Below, one piece after another: positions 53,514 to 64,000 of a stretch of 64,000 nucleotides of DNA. The position numbers and the translations under genes were made by a program. The notes below the pieces were generated by a model that ran no database searches, was not told where the DNA came from, and worked only from the letters and a program-made list of their open reading frames with translations. The stretch is from Phoma sp. XZ068 (taxonomy: Eukaryota > Ascomycota > Dothideomycetes > Pleosporales > Didymellaceae), in contig ML240445.1 of the NCBI GenBank assembly GCA_004835665.1, positions 620,001 to 684,000 of the forward strand, given 5' to 3'. Positions within the stretch are counted from its first letter, which is position 1. The number at the start of each line of letters is the position of its first letter.

Positions 53514-54893
53514 ATGCGTACATCACTATGGTCCTCCGTCCTGATGGCTGGCTCTTGCCTGGCACAGGGTGACATTGTTGCGCTACTTAAGACTCAATCC
53601 GACCTCAGCACGCTGCTCGAGCTTGTTGGTCTTGTGGCTGGCCTTGCGGACACTCTCGCCTCGGCTTCCAACATCACCATCTTTGCACCAACAAACCAAG
53701 CATTTGCCAATGTGCCCCGAGATATCCCTGAAGGAGAAGCCATTGAGTACCGCAATAATACCATCGCCATTGGAGCTCTTCTGGCGAACCACGTCTTCAA
53801 AGGAGTCTACCCTTCGAATGTCATCACTGACATCCCCACGTTCGCCCAGACTCTGCTCGACATCTCATATATCGATGACCGACAGCCATTTTCCAATTTT
53901 ACAGGCGGCGCCTACAATGGCCTCGTAACGAATGGAAATGATGTATGCGTTCTTTCCGGAGAGCAAACCATTTCTACTGTCACCCAAGCTGTATGTGCTT
54001 CCATATTCACAAGTAGATCGCGGTAAACTGACATAGCAACCAGGATATAAAGCTGGGCGAGGGCATCACGATCCACAAAGTTGACACAGTACTCTCGTTT
54101 GGAGCCCCATTTCAACTCTTTACCTACCGAGCAGGCTACACGTCCATGAACGCCGCCTTGGAAACTGCCAAACTAAGTATTGAATTTGGTTTGACCTCTG
54201 CAGATAGCCAGGGCCTCAACCTATCTGACTACACAATCTTTGTCCCTACCAATGAAGCCTTCTCCTCCATCGGCTCCGTGCTCGAGTCTGCAGACATTGC
54301 AACGCTTCAGGAGGTTCTCGCCTACCACATCATTCCAAACGATGTCATATTCTCACCATCTTTGGGAAACGTCACTGTTCCGTCCCTTCAAGGCGCTAAT
54401 CTCACTTTTACTGTCTTGCCAGACGGTTCAGCTTGGGTGAATAATGCGCGAATCACATTCCCCAATACCATCCTCTATAACGGTGCCGCCCACGTTATCG
54501 ACAGGTAAGTTATTCTCAATCTTCACAGACCCAACAGCTAATGTCTCTTCCAGCGTCCTTGCCCCAGGAAACTTTGACCGGGCCTCTTTGAAGCCATCTG
54601 CGCCAGCCGGTGAACGCGTTGCTTTCCCCAATGCGTCTGCAGTCTCACACCTACCCCTTGCAAGCGCTTCGCTCGCATTTGGAGGTGATCTCATGACGTA
54701 TACGACAACGCCAGAGTTGCTGAAGACTGTTGCTGCTGTTCAGATTACCAAGGCTACTGCTACTGCGAGCAACACACCTACTCTAAGTCGACCAGCTCCT
54801 CTACCGGAGTTTACTGGTGCTGCGATTGGCTTGTCGGCTGGGAAGGGCGTGGCGCTCGCTGGTGCCGTGGGATTCGCTGCTTTTCTTGTCTAG
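53514..54893 (+). CDS. Secreted, probably GPI-anchored fasciclin (FAS1) protein
   Basis: Cell-surface adhesion-type protein. Three exons: 53514-53990, 54044-54504 and 54554-54893, giving 425 residues. Residues 1-18 are a signal peptide (MRTSLWSSVLMAGSCLAQG). Two FAS1 domains are present: the first with ITIFAPTNQAFANVP and LLANHVFKGVYPSNV, the second with YTIFVPTNEAFSSIGSVL, LQEVLAYHIIPNDVIFSP and AHVIDSVLAPGNF. Several N-x-S/T sequons occur. The C-terminus is Ala/Thr/Pro-rich and ends in a hydrophobic segment (VALAGAVGFAAFLV) after a small-residue stretch, a typical GPI-attachment signal. Upstream in-frame sequence has no signal peptide, so 53514 is the better start. Confidence 0.9.
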
Positions 54894-55800
54894 AAACGTC
54901 GTGTTGAAGGAAATCCAATACCGTTTGGACATGTCTGGCGTTTGTATTCAGTTGAGGGGAGAGCAGGTAATGGCCGGTTGAGAGAGTGTGTGTCGTGAGT
55001 ACAGGCATCATAATATCTATATCGTTTGCAGTACTATTAGCGCTGTCCTTCCAGTGATACTGTAGCCAAGGTCGGTCGCCATGAGTCTTACTCTCTTTCA
55101 AGAGCGGCGAATAAATGGTCATCGTCGTGCCGCTGTGTCTCTCCATGGTGCGAGTGTTATTTACTATTACCTCGATTTCCAGGTACATCTCAACTTCAAG
55201 CAAACACCCAATTGCACGACCGCAAAGCATCGACACGTATCTTTGCGCGTGGATGACATTTGCAGACATCCTCCATCCCATCACCACTACTGCCGACGAA
55301 AAGCAATTCCAGCCTTGCCGTCGAGCTAGCTTCTGGAATACCGATACCATCATCGTTCAAACAAGGTTGTACCTCATCCATACTCACCTGTTGCTACCCG
55401 TCTTTGCGAGTGTTGAAATGTCTTGTGAGAATCCGAGCAGCCGACAAGTATGCAATGTCTACAGCTCAACAAACACATCACTATGAAACAAAGTAAAGTA
55501 ACAACGCGATGAAACTGAACCGCACTAGCGCGGCAGCTTTCAGCGTGCGACTTATTTGTGCGTGCTTGCTATCGCTGCCTATTTGGAACGTTGACTTCAC
55601 CTCACCGGCGGGCCAACTCCCTTTAAAAAACCTTTCTCCCCCATTCTCTGTATTTTCACACAACTCCATTAGAAAAACTCATGACAGCGCCTACAATAAA
55701 TTCGACTGTCCATCAGTAAGCTCTTCCCACTGCGCGATGGACCCCAACACGCTCTGCTCGCATTCAAGATCGTTGTATTGACATTTACACTCAGAACGAC
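54894..55800. other. Intergenic region, no supported gene
   Basis: 3' flank of the fasciclin gene and 5' region of the helicase gene. No recognisable coding sequence. Confidence 0.5.
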
Positions 55801-58800
55801 ATGTCATTTGAGATCATGGCTCGCCGAGGCGGCGGTAACAGCGGTAGCAATGACCGGAAAGGCGGCGGCATATGCTTCCAATTCCAGAAGAACGGCGTGT
55901 GTGCCCGCAATAATTGTCATTATGCCCATGTTAAGAACGGCGAAGCTTCAACGAAACGACCAACAAGAGCAAAGGAAACCGTCGAGCAACAAGAAGCACG
56001 AAAGGCCTATAACTCATGGATGCGATTGCTCGGCATAAGGCAGAATCCTAATGACACAATCACCATGAGCCGTGTCTGGCAAGGTGCCTTCGACATTCTG
56101 GAAGCAGGCGACCGAGATTGGACCCAGCAACTCCCAGTAGACCTGGATAGCGATGACAAAGTTCGCAATGGCCGGCAGCATCTGCAAGCGATTTTGAATG
56201 CTAAGGTACAGCATGGTGATTACAACACATTCATCACCAATTGCCGGAGCTTCCTCCTAACCATGACTCATCCAACACTTGTCAGTTCTCTTGCAGTCGA
56301 CACCTATGTTGGGTCGCTGTACAATTACGTAAGCGGTGTGAATGGATCCAGAGATGTTGCATTCTTCAACCGACTCGGTGAAGCTCTGGTTACAGCCAGA
56401 ACGGACACTCATCGTACTGTGAGAACGGAAACACTTGAGTCCGCCCTTCAGGTCATGTCAAACGCATTGGCGGAGCTTATGCGCCAGGAGCAGCGGGCAC
56501 GTTTGCATGACGATCTGGCATCGTTGATGGAGCTCTTGGTGAACGCAGCTGAAATCTTCGCTCCAGAATCGCCAACAGCTACATCTGCTCTTGTTAAGAG
56601 ACGCGTCGCGGATATGCGTGCCATGATCGCCCGTGCAAATGGGCAGCTTGCTGACAACCAAGGTGTTCGAGAGGCAGCGCCAACGTCGTCATACCCTCGA
56701 GATTTTGTGATGCCCAGCAATCGTCACGATAACGACAAATTGGACATCGCAAATATGACCATCTTTCCGGCACACGAAGAGATACTGAGCGACGTGGAAG
56801 AATTCCTTCCGTTCACTGACTATGATCAGCCGCACTTCCTCACAGACCCAATACAGAGGCACATCGATACGTGCTTTCGCCTGCTGAGGCATGATTCGTT
56901 CGGGGACCTGAAGGAAGCTCTTGCGGGTCTAATGCACGCTGCTGCTCGCAACGACAATGCACTCAGCAGTCCCCAGCTCAGTTTACGCGACATAAGAGCG
57001 AATCACTATGGGCAAGCTTTCGTCAGCGATGTGAAATTCGACAATAAGAAAGGTCTCCTAGTTACGATGACATTCTTGCAGCCGCCATCTGTACGAAAGA
57101 AATCAGTTCGGCAGCAAAAGAAGTGGTGGGAAGAGGCATGCCGGCTTGAGCGGGGCACGTTACTCTCGTTCATCTAGAAATCCAACACGACTGTACAGCA
57201 TCTGTTCCAGACTTGCAAGGAGCTGAACCTTGACCAGTTCAAGTTCGGGGGTCTGCAGGCCGGTGAGCCCTTCGTCACGGTGGAGGTACAGCTCGTAACA
57301 CAAGACGAATCGAACCTACAAACACTGATGCAAGCGAGCTTGAGCGGTGTTCAAGGCGTCATGCTTGAGTTTCCCAGAGTTATACCTGCGACTTTCTTGC
57401 CGATCCTCGAGAACTTGCAAACCATGCAGCGTCTTGGTCAGATTCCCTTTCATAAATGGATCGTTCCACAGCGACACGAAGGCCCGCCGCATGCAGAAGT
57501 CACGCATGACGTACCTCCAGCGCTCTACACTAGAGCTGTTGGGTTCACCTTCCCGTTGGCAAGTATTTCTCGCGCAACTGATAGTGCTTTGTGCATTGAT
57601 CCCACCGTTTCGAGCGATGACAAGGAACTTCTTGATAAAATTGAACGGAGTACATCGCTTGACCGAGGGCAGTGCCGTGCCCTCGTCGCCGCGCTGACGA
57701 GAGAACTTGCCTTCATTCAAGGTCCACCCGGAACAGGCAAAAGCTACATCGGTCTACAGCTCATGAAGGTGTTACTGGGTGTGAAGGATCCGAGACTGAT
57801 CGTCGAGTCTTGCAGGAGGCAGACGTCATTGGCATCACGACTTCTGGGCTGGCTGCACGTATCGCACTCCTGAAGAAAGTCAGATGTAAAGTGATCATTT
57901 GCGAAGAGGCAGGTGAAATATTGGAACCTCATATGATTTCTGCGTTGCTCCCCTCCGTCGAGCATTGTATCCAGATTGGAGACCACGAACAACTGCGCCC
58001 ATCGGTGAACAACTACAAGGACCTGTCACTCGAGAGTGACCGTGGACAACTCCACCAACTTGATCGAAGCCAATTTGAACGACTTGCGAAGGGTGAGCGA
58101 GGTAAGCCATTGATGCCAGTCGCACAGCTCAATGTGCAACGACGCATGCGTCCCGAGATCTCAACACTGATTCGCGAGACTATCTACGATAAGCTCATTG
58201 ATCACGACTCTGTAAAGAGCCTGCCTGATGTGGTTGGACTTCGACACAATGTTTTCTGGATGAATCACGACAACCTTGAATCTACGCCTGGGTTTGACAG
58301 TCATAACAACAAGTCAAAGAGCAACGACTGGGAAGTTGCTCTCGTTCACGCACTAGTCCGCCATGTTGTTCGTCAGGGTGTATACAGTAGTGCAGATATC
58401 GCAGTATTGACGCCATACACCGGTCAACTTCAGAAGTTACGTAGAGCTATGCACGGTGACTTCGAGATCGTCTTGAGCGACCGCGACCGTGAAGCTCTGG
58501 TTAAGGACGGATTCAGTGTTGACAATGAAGTAAACCATGATGGGAACGAAGCCATAATCGACGTCCGACAAAACGGCAACAGCGCTGACATTCAGCCGCA
58601 GCGAACGAAGCCGTTAGAGAAGAAGCAACTTAGTGAAATGCTTCGACTGGCCACGGTCGACAACTTCCAAGGCGAGGAGGCAGAGATCATCATTGTTTCT
58701 CTGGTTCGCAGCAATGTGGAAAGGAAAGTTGGGTTCCTTAAAACCTCAAATCGGGTCAATGTCCTGCTTAGTCGTGCCAAGCATGGAATATACCTCATCG

Positions 58801-61263
58801 GAAACGCTGATACTTACTCGAAGGTCGAAATGTGGCAGACGGTTATCAGCATGCTTCAAGCTAAGAATGCTGTTGGTAACACGCTGCAACTCTGCTGTCC
58901 ACGACATACTGACCGAGCTATCGAAGTTCAACAGCCTGAAGACTTTGCGAGGTTCAGCCCTGAAGGTGGGTGTAGGGAAGCGTGTGCTGATCGCCTGGAT
59001 TGTGGCCATCGATGCCAAGTAAGGTGTCACTCTCAAACAATGCACGATGTCTTTCAGTGCGAGCAGCCATGCCAGCGGAGACATAAGACATGCGATCATC
59101 TTTGCCAGAAGTCTACATATGGCGAAGATTGTGGTAGATGTGAGGTGAAACTCGACAACGTGCAGCTTCCATGTGGCCACTTCAAAAGCAAAGTATCCTG
59201 CCACAGGACGCTTGACTTGGGCAGCATTCAATGCAAGGTGAGGCTGACAACAAAGATACCGGGTTGTGGACAGGTCGTAGAAGTCAATTGCGGGCAGGAC
59301 GTCAACAAAGAAGGGTTCAGCTGTCCAGAGCCTTGCCGGGACATACTTTGCTGTGGTCACACCTGCTCCGGATCTTGTGGTCGCTGCAACCTTGGAGGGG
59401 TGGACGGGAAGCCTGTACAGAAGCATCATCCGTGTACAAAATTCTGTGGCAGGAAACATGGAACGTGCGACCACAACTGCAACCAGCGCTGTCATGATGG
59501 AACAAACTGCGGCTTGTGTCAACAGCCTTGCGAGGTATGGCAACTAGCTCAATCTCAGAATATCCTACTGATTACTACTAGGTTCGATGCAAGCATTCTC
59601 CTTGCAAGCTGCGGTGCCATGAGCCGTGTGCACCTTGCGTCGAGACTTGCGTATGGTCTTGCGAACACCAAGGCGAATGTACGATGCCTTGTTCGGCTCC
59701 CTGCAATAGATTACCTTGTGATGAGCGATGCACAAAGTTGCTCCCTTGTGGTCATCAATGTCCTGGCCTTTGTAGCGAAGATTGTCCAGTCAACTACTGC
59801 CAGCAGTGCGGCATGAAGCATTCCGAAATTGCAGATCTTCTCATGATGCAGCCTTACGAAACCATTGATCTTGACGATACGCCAATTGTCGTACTCGGCT
59901 GCAAGCACATCTTCACCGCCGAGACTCTCGATGGTGTTATCGGTATGAAGGAGGTTTATGAGATCGACTCAACGACAGGCCGCTTCACTGCCTTCGAGGA
60001 CAGCGCCCAGCTGGCAGCGTCCGTACCTCAGTGTCCCACTTGCTGACAGCCAATAAGCCAGTATGTGACGCAGCGATACAACCGGCTCATCAACACGGCT
60101 GTCATTGACGAGATGTCGAAGCGCTTCTTTGTCAATGGCCAGCAGGGCCTACAACAGCTGGCTGATCAATTGAAGGTGGTTGTCACGAATCTTGAAGAAA
60201 CGCGCGGGGTTGTCATACCATCCTCAAATTCGCCGATAACTGACACGAGGCTGGCAGATCACGAAGTCAAAACAGTCAATGGACGCCTTCATAGCCAATA
60301 CTCGAAAACAAAAGACCTTGAGTTGGAAATATCTTCGTTCTTGCGTCGGGTGGATGAGCAAAATCAGCCGACTCACAAGCTGTACGAAGCCACTATGTTT
60401 GCGACTAAACGACATGCAGATGTCGCTGAGACTCTCGCTGGCATGGCTTTAGAAAGCAGACCTTTACCAGTACTTACTAAACTCGATCACGACATGAGCG
60501 TCCCTTTTGCTGGACATCTCTTACTGCTAAAGTTGCATCATGTCGTCTTGGAGGATAGACTCGAACTTCGTCACGCTTTCAAGACCAACTTTCCAGGCTC
60601 GGCTGTTCCACCCGCCCTCCCGGATGGCTCACCAGTCAAAATGATTTGGCCCTTCCTTCAGTACTGTACGAAGTTGATCCAGGGATGCAAAGAAGCGAAG
60701 CTACCAAAGATGGTTATCGAAGCAACTTTATCCTATGCTCACATCACGCGCTTGCGCTGTGGTGTCGCAGTAGGCAAGAGTGGTGAAGCCTCGAAGATTG
60801 CGACATACCGCGATTCTGCGAAGAGACTCCTCGAGGATGCTGATGAACTGTGCAAGTTAAGTTTTACAGGCGCTGAAGAGTTGGCGAAGGCCGTAGAGCA
60901 TTCACTGCGTCTTTTGGGCAAAGAGTTCTACCAGGAAATCACCAAAGAGGAGATCGCAGCCATCAAGCGAGCAATGGTTGATGGCCCTAAGGGTATTGCG
61001 ACCCATTCTGGGCACTGGTACAAGTGTGCCAATGGACATCCGGCAGGTCTTCTATGCATATCTGACTTTTACGATGCTAACGTTCGCAGTTTGCTATCGG
61101 TGAGTGCGGCATGCCCATGGAGCAAGCTCGATGCCCTCAATGCAGTGTATGTCGCCTTCTCATTTTCTTCAGAGCTGTCCTCTAACCAACTCAGGCTACC
61201 ATAGGTGGGAAAAACCATCGAGCTGCGGCTGGTGTTACGCGCGCACATGATATGGAGGACTAA
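55801..61263 (+). pseudogene. Disrupted NFX1/ZNFX1-type zinc-finger helicase gene
   Basis: SF1 helicase family of ZNFX1 and fission yeast Hrr1 (RNA-silencing complex). Start MSFEIMARRGGG; a CCCH finger (CFQFQKNGVC, CHYAH) lies at about residues 25-42. The armadillo-like region ends at an in-frame TAG (57175-57177), yet the same frame continues as family sequence (NTTVQHLFQTCKELNLDQFK). The Walker A IQGPPGTGKSYIG is near 57715. At about 57800 the protein jumps from KDPRLIV to VLQEADVIGITTSGLAARIA with a frameshift, so the family segment carrying the CYTNHALDQFLE motif is missing. Walker B (CKVIICEEAGE), LNVQRRMRPEI and the NFX1 Cys repeats follow. A second stop, TGA (60044-60046), replaces the expected Arg in QCPTC-R-QPIS. 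Likely introns are 59535-59581, 61043-61089 (GC-AG) and 61147-61194. It ends TRAHDMED. Confidence 0.85.
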
Positions 61264-61384
61264 AGCTTAGATCGAGACCTTTGAAGTACCCAGCAGAGGA
61301 AGAGAATGTGTGCTGATTGCGAAGCTCGATCAATTGACGTTATGTACGTAGAGAAGTATAGACCTGGAAAATTTTCCCAGGTAT

Positions 61385-62949
61385 CTAGGCACTTTCACCG
61401 TTCTGCTGGTTCTCACCCTGATCACATTCCCCGGTCTTCCTCTTATTCGACCCAAATAGCCTCTCGTGCTCGCCCTTAGCCTTCTTCCCTGCCTCTTCAT
61501 TTTCCTCCTCCCTTTGCTGCGGAATGCCCAGCGCAACTCCCATGACTAGTCTCCAGGCTGTGAAGCCCCAATTCATCAAGTAAAGCATAATAAGAAATAT
61601 TAGCAATGCTGCTGAGAATCCGCGGAAGACGTCGGAGTTTAAAGCAACAGAAAGGTTGATTAACGCTGTTGTGTAGACACCTACTAGTGTTAGACAGATT
61701 CACATCCATCGAGAAGGGCAGCAGGCTCACCCATTGGGAAGATCATACTCCACCAGTTCAGACTATATGGCATTTTCTTTTGCAACGTCGCCTCAAGAAT
61801 CAAATACCACGCAACCGTGATCCACAAAAATCCAAATCCAACGACCATCAACGCGATCAACTCACTTGCAGCAGACACACTGCTCGCCGAGCTCGCCGTA
61901 ATCCAGGTGCCGCGATTGTAGCTCCCAAAGAGACCCCTCGTATTTGCCGCAGTACTGAGCAATTGGATGGCCGTAGCAAACTGTCCTAGTGGTCCAATCG
62001 TGACGCACAAGCTCGGCAGCTTAGCCTTCATTGGCGGGCCAACAGCGAGCAAGCGGTGCGCATAAATAGCATAGTACAGCAACGACAAGAAGAACGCATA
62101 ACCAATTACCATATAGCTCGTAATAAGGATCGGAACAGCAAGTCGAGCAGACATACCTACGGAGTACCGCGTCACAATGCCTCCCGTGGTGCCGAGTGTC
62201 ATGACGGCGATCAAAGGCAGAAATATCGCAGGCGAGAGACTCCGGTCATCTGTAATGCTGCGCTTCGCGAGAATTATGACGGATGTAGAGCACAGGGTTA
62301 CGCACCACACCAGCCCGATCCACCACAGCACGTACGCCAGAATCGTGAGGCGGAAACCCCAGGCAGGAGAGCAGGTGAGTGCGACTTGGGCGACCAGGGT
62401 GAGATATGCGATTGCGGGAGCGCCCAGGTAGGAGATTTCTTCGACTTGGTTCAGGGACTCATATTTCACGTGACGAGGGAAGGTGACCAGGCGGGTGATG
62501 GCGAGGAGGGCAAATGTGGTGAAAAGAACGAGATTAAAGACGAACATGATCGTCGAGAGGATGCCAAGGCCGCGGAATTGCCATGGGAGGATGTGCATTA
62601 TTATCGAAATAATTCCTGTGTCCATAGATATCAAGAACCTATGATTTGGTCAGCACGCTGTTGCTATGTTGTGGTTGCGAAGCAATGTCAAGCATTTGCC
62701 AATGCAGCGCCCAGGTCTTTGTCACATTGAGCATTGAGCATCCTCAAACGCGCTCAGGAACTAAGACAGAGTCTAAAGTCAAAGAAGACGAGACGAGCTT
62801 AGCTGAGAGAGCAGATAAAATGCGTATGGAAGGAACATAACGCACCATACCGGGGAGAAGTTCTTTATCGCGATCTGCACCGCAGATTGGCGCTGCGGCT
62901 GTCGTTCGATGAACCGCTCTGGCTTCGCATTTCCACTCGCTGGTGGCAT
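61385..62949 (-). CDS. SSU1: TDT-family sulfite efflux pump (SSU1 type)
   Basis: Plasma-membrane exporter of sulfite in the tellurite-resistance/dicarboxylate (SLAC1/Mae1) fold. Three exons: 62949-62846, 62638-61731 and 61680-61385, giving 435 residues; introns GTGCGT...ATAG (phase 2) and GTGAGC...GTAG (phase 1). The N-terminus is polar and basic (RFIERQPQRQSAVQIAIKNF). Splicing produces SPVWFLISMDTGIISIIMHI, the family TM1, then FRGLGILSTIMFVFNLVLF and about ten membrane helices in all, including LNWWSMIFPMGVYTTALINL in the late region. The C-terminus is a charged Lys/Glu-rich tail. A malate or other anion substrate is possible; the Ssu1 group is the best fit by eye. Confidence 0.88.
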
Positions 62950-63285
62950 TTGGGGCGTCGTAGGGGGCTTGACCTCCCACAAGATTAATACTTCGGACGT
63001 TAAGGAAGTTTAGATGCATTTCGATGATAGCTTTCTGTGATGCCATATCCACGCTGGAACTGGAGAGAGTGACATCACAGCAGTCGAGCTTCCGGTTAGA
63101 CCGAGAGCTAAGTTTTGCTAGTACAGTACCATTAAGCTACAATCTAAGTCTAAAACCAAGGAAAACAATTAAAACGTCTACAAAGAAGTCTCCCAAATTC
63201 TAGTGCCGCCTACTTATTAGTTCTAATATAAAGAGATCAGTGCGCCGAGATGTGGTTACTTGCACTCTGCAAGGCTACCCCTCGC
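62950..63285. other. Intergenic region, partly AT-rich
   Basis: Upstream of the sulfite pump and downstream of the ABC transporter; AT-rich at about 63110-63240. An open frame (from 63052 in reverse) precedes the pump start but adds no recognisable sequence. Confidence 0.4.
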
Positions 63286-64000
63286 TCAGTTCTTTGCCTT
63301 CTTTCCCTTGGGCACGCGACAAAGCCAATAGAGCGACAATGCAGCAGCAATATTGAATGCGACGTAAACCCAGAGCAGCCCAAAGTCTCTCCAGCGCGTA
63401 TCCCAGTTGGCGTTGATACGGTGAAGAAATTGATCGGTGCTGTCGATTTGACAATACTGACATTGATCAGTTGCCTGATTGTCACGGAGGTAGCCGCCAG
63501 CCATTGACATGTACTCTTGCATGTACTCAAGACAGGTTCCGTTCCCTGGCGCAAAGTGCTGGAATTCGGTGTCTGCACAATAAGCGGTCGCTTGGCCGAG
63601 TGTTGTTGCCATGAAGCTGGACACTAGGTAGGTGAACGGATTGACCCTATACATGAAGATCCAGAATCTGGGTAGCGCGTTTGGTCCTGCAAGGATACCA
63701 CAGAAAGCGTAAAGCATTATGGATAGAAGCGTCGCGAAAGCGCCAGCTACTTCCTCGCTAGGACTGCCGGCGATCAACAGGTGTGCCAAAGTTGACGCGA
63801 AGACGAAGGTGACAAGGACCAGGAGTAGTGTGTGGAAGGATCGAATATCGACAGAGTCCGTTGGTATCGCATTCCGGTAGAAACCCACGGGGTAGAACCA
63901 GACGATGAAACAGAAGATGGCCATGAACTGATATATATGATTAGTATACAGCTGTTGGCTGAAGGCTGCAGACTTACCGCGTTCCAAGCCATTTCAACTA
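63286..64000 (-). CDS. PDR-type ABC transporter (ABCG), C-terminal part only
   Basis: Pleiotropic drug resistance exporter of the plasma membrane; the gene runs off the right edge. Two visible exons: 64000-63978 and 63927-63286, intron GTAAGT...TCAG. The join gives VEMAWNAFMAIFCFIVWFYP followed by VGFYRNA, the classic CDR/PDR5 entry to the last membrane domain. Then come LSIMLYAFCGILAGPNALPR, FWIFMYRVNPFTYLVSSFMA, a Cys-containing extracellular loop (APGNGTCLEYMQEYMSMAGG, QCQYCQ) and a final helix before the basic end CRVPKGKKAKN. The nucleotide-binding domains lie outside the window. Confidence 0.93.

Noticed and set aside
57795..57812. GT...AG spacing across the helicase deletion point (GTCGAGTCTTGCAG)
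   Set aside because: Only 14 bases, far too short for an intron; the missing family segment shows it is a deletion junction.
1..64000. CRISPR arrays, insertion sequences, rRNA, telomeric repeats, secondary-metabolite core genes
   Set aside because: None seen; the only tandem repeats are the short coding or microsatellite arrays listed, and no PKS, NRPS or terpene synthase signature occurs.

Overview
The window looks like nuclear DNA of a filamentous ascomycete (Pezizomycotina), most likely a dothideomycete; the class is an inference from gene content, not a search. Supporting signs are many short introns (about 43 to 90 nt) with GTRNGY-type donors, a HET-C homologue, a NACHT-type STAND receptor, an AA11 lytic polysaccharide monooxygenase, a Zn2Cys6 regulator, PDR, DHA and TDT transporters, and small lineage-type proteins beside AT-rich tracts. 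I found no intact transposon, rRNA, tRNA or CRISPR array. Gene models below were built by hand from splice signals, reading-frame continuity and family knowledge.

Layout. 1-10 kb: a truncated membrane/coiled-coil protein gene, a glutamine-rich protein with two ITVN-type beta repeats, the SNF5/Sfh1 chromatin-remodelling subunit with a C-terminal GATA-like finger, and a secreted AA11 LPMO. 10-24 kb: a 961-residue ankyrin protein divergent from het-C, then Hsp10 and a mitochondrial-type tRNA(Ile)-lysidine synthetase sharing a bidirectional promoter, then a small membrane protein divergent from a NACHT receptor. 24-40 kb: a gene-poor stretch, a Meu6-like PH-domain protein with a long Ala/Pro/Glu tail, a UBTD/DC-UbP ubiquitin-like protein, two orphan genes around an AT-rich island, a 14-3-3-like protein, another gene-poor stretch and a tiny Cys-rich protein. 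40-55 kb: an alpha-glucoside-type sugar permease, a 14-TM drug/H+ antiporter, a tocopherol-cyclase-like protein, an agmatinase-family enzyme with a signal peptide and a terminal KDEL, elongin C, an unknown membrane protein, a Zn2Cys6 factor and a two-domain fasciclin protein. 55-64 kb: a large NFX1/ZNFX1-type helicase gene carrying an internal deletion with frameshift and two premature stops, an SSU1-type sulfite pump and the 3' end of a PDR-type ABC transporter.

How the genes may work together. Most are ordinary unlinked functions. Three groupings merit attention: the ankyrin/HET-C/NACHT neighbourhood (self/non-self recognition type proteins within 13.5 kb), the Hsp10/TilS pair (two mitochondrial functions on one promoter), and the broken helicase, whose family includes the RNA-silencing helicase Hrr1 of fission yeast. 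The most unusual single protein is the KDEL-ended agmatinase homologue. Three genes have extreme exon structures: two start with an exon of only the ATG codon and one probably ends with an exon of only the stop codon.
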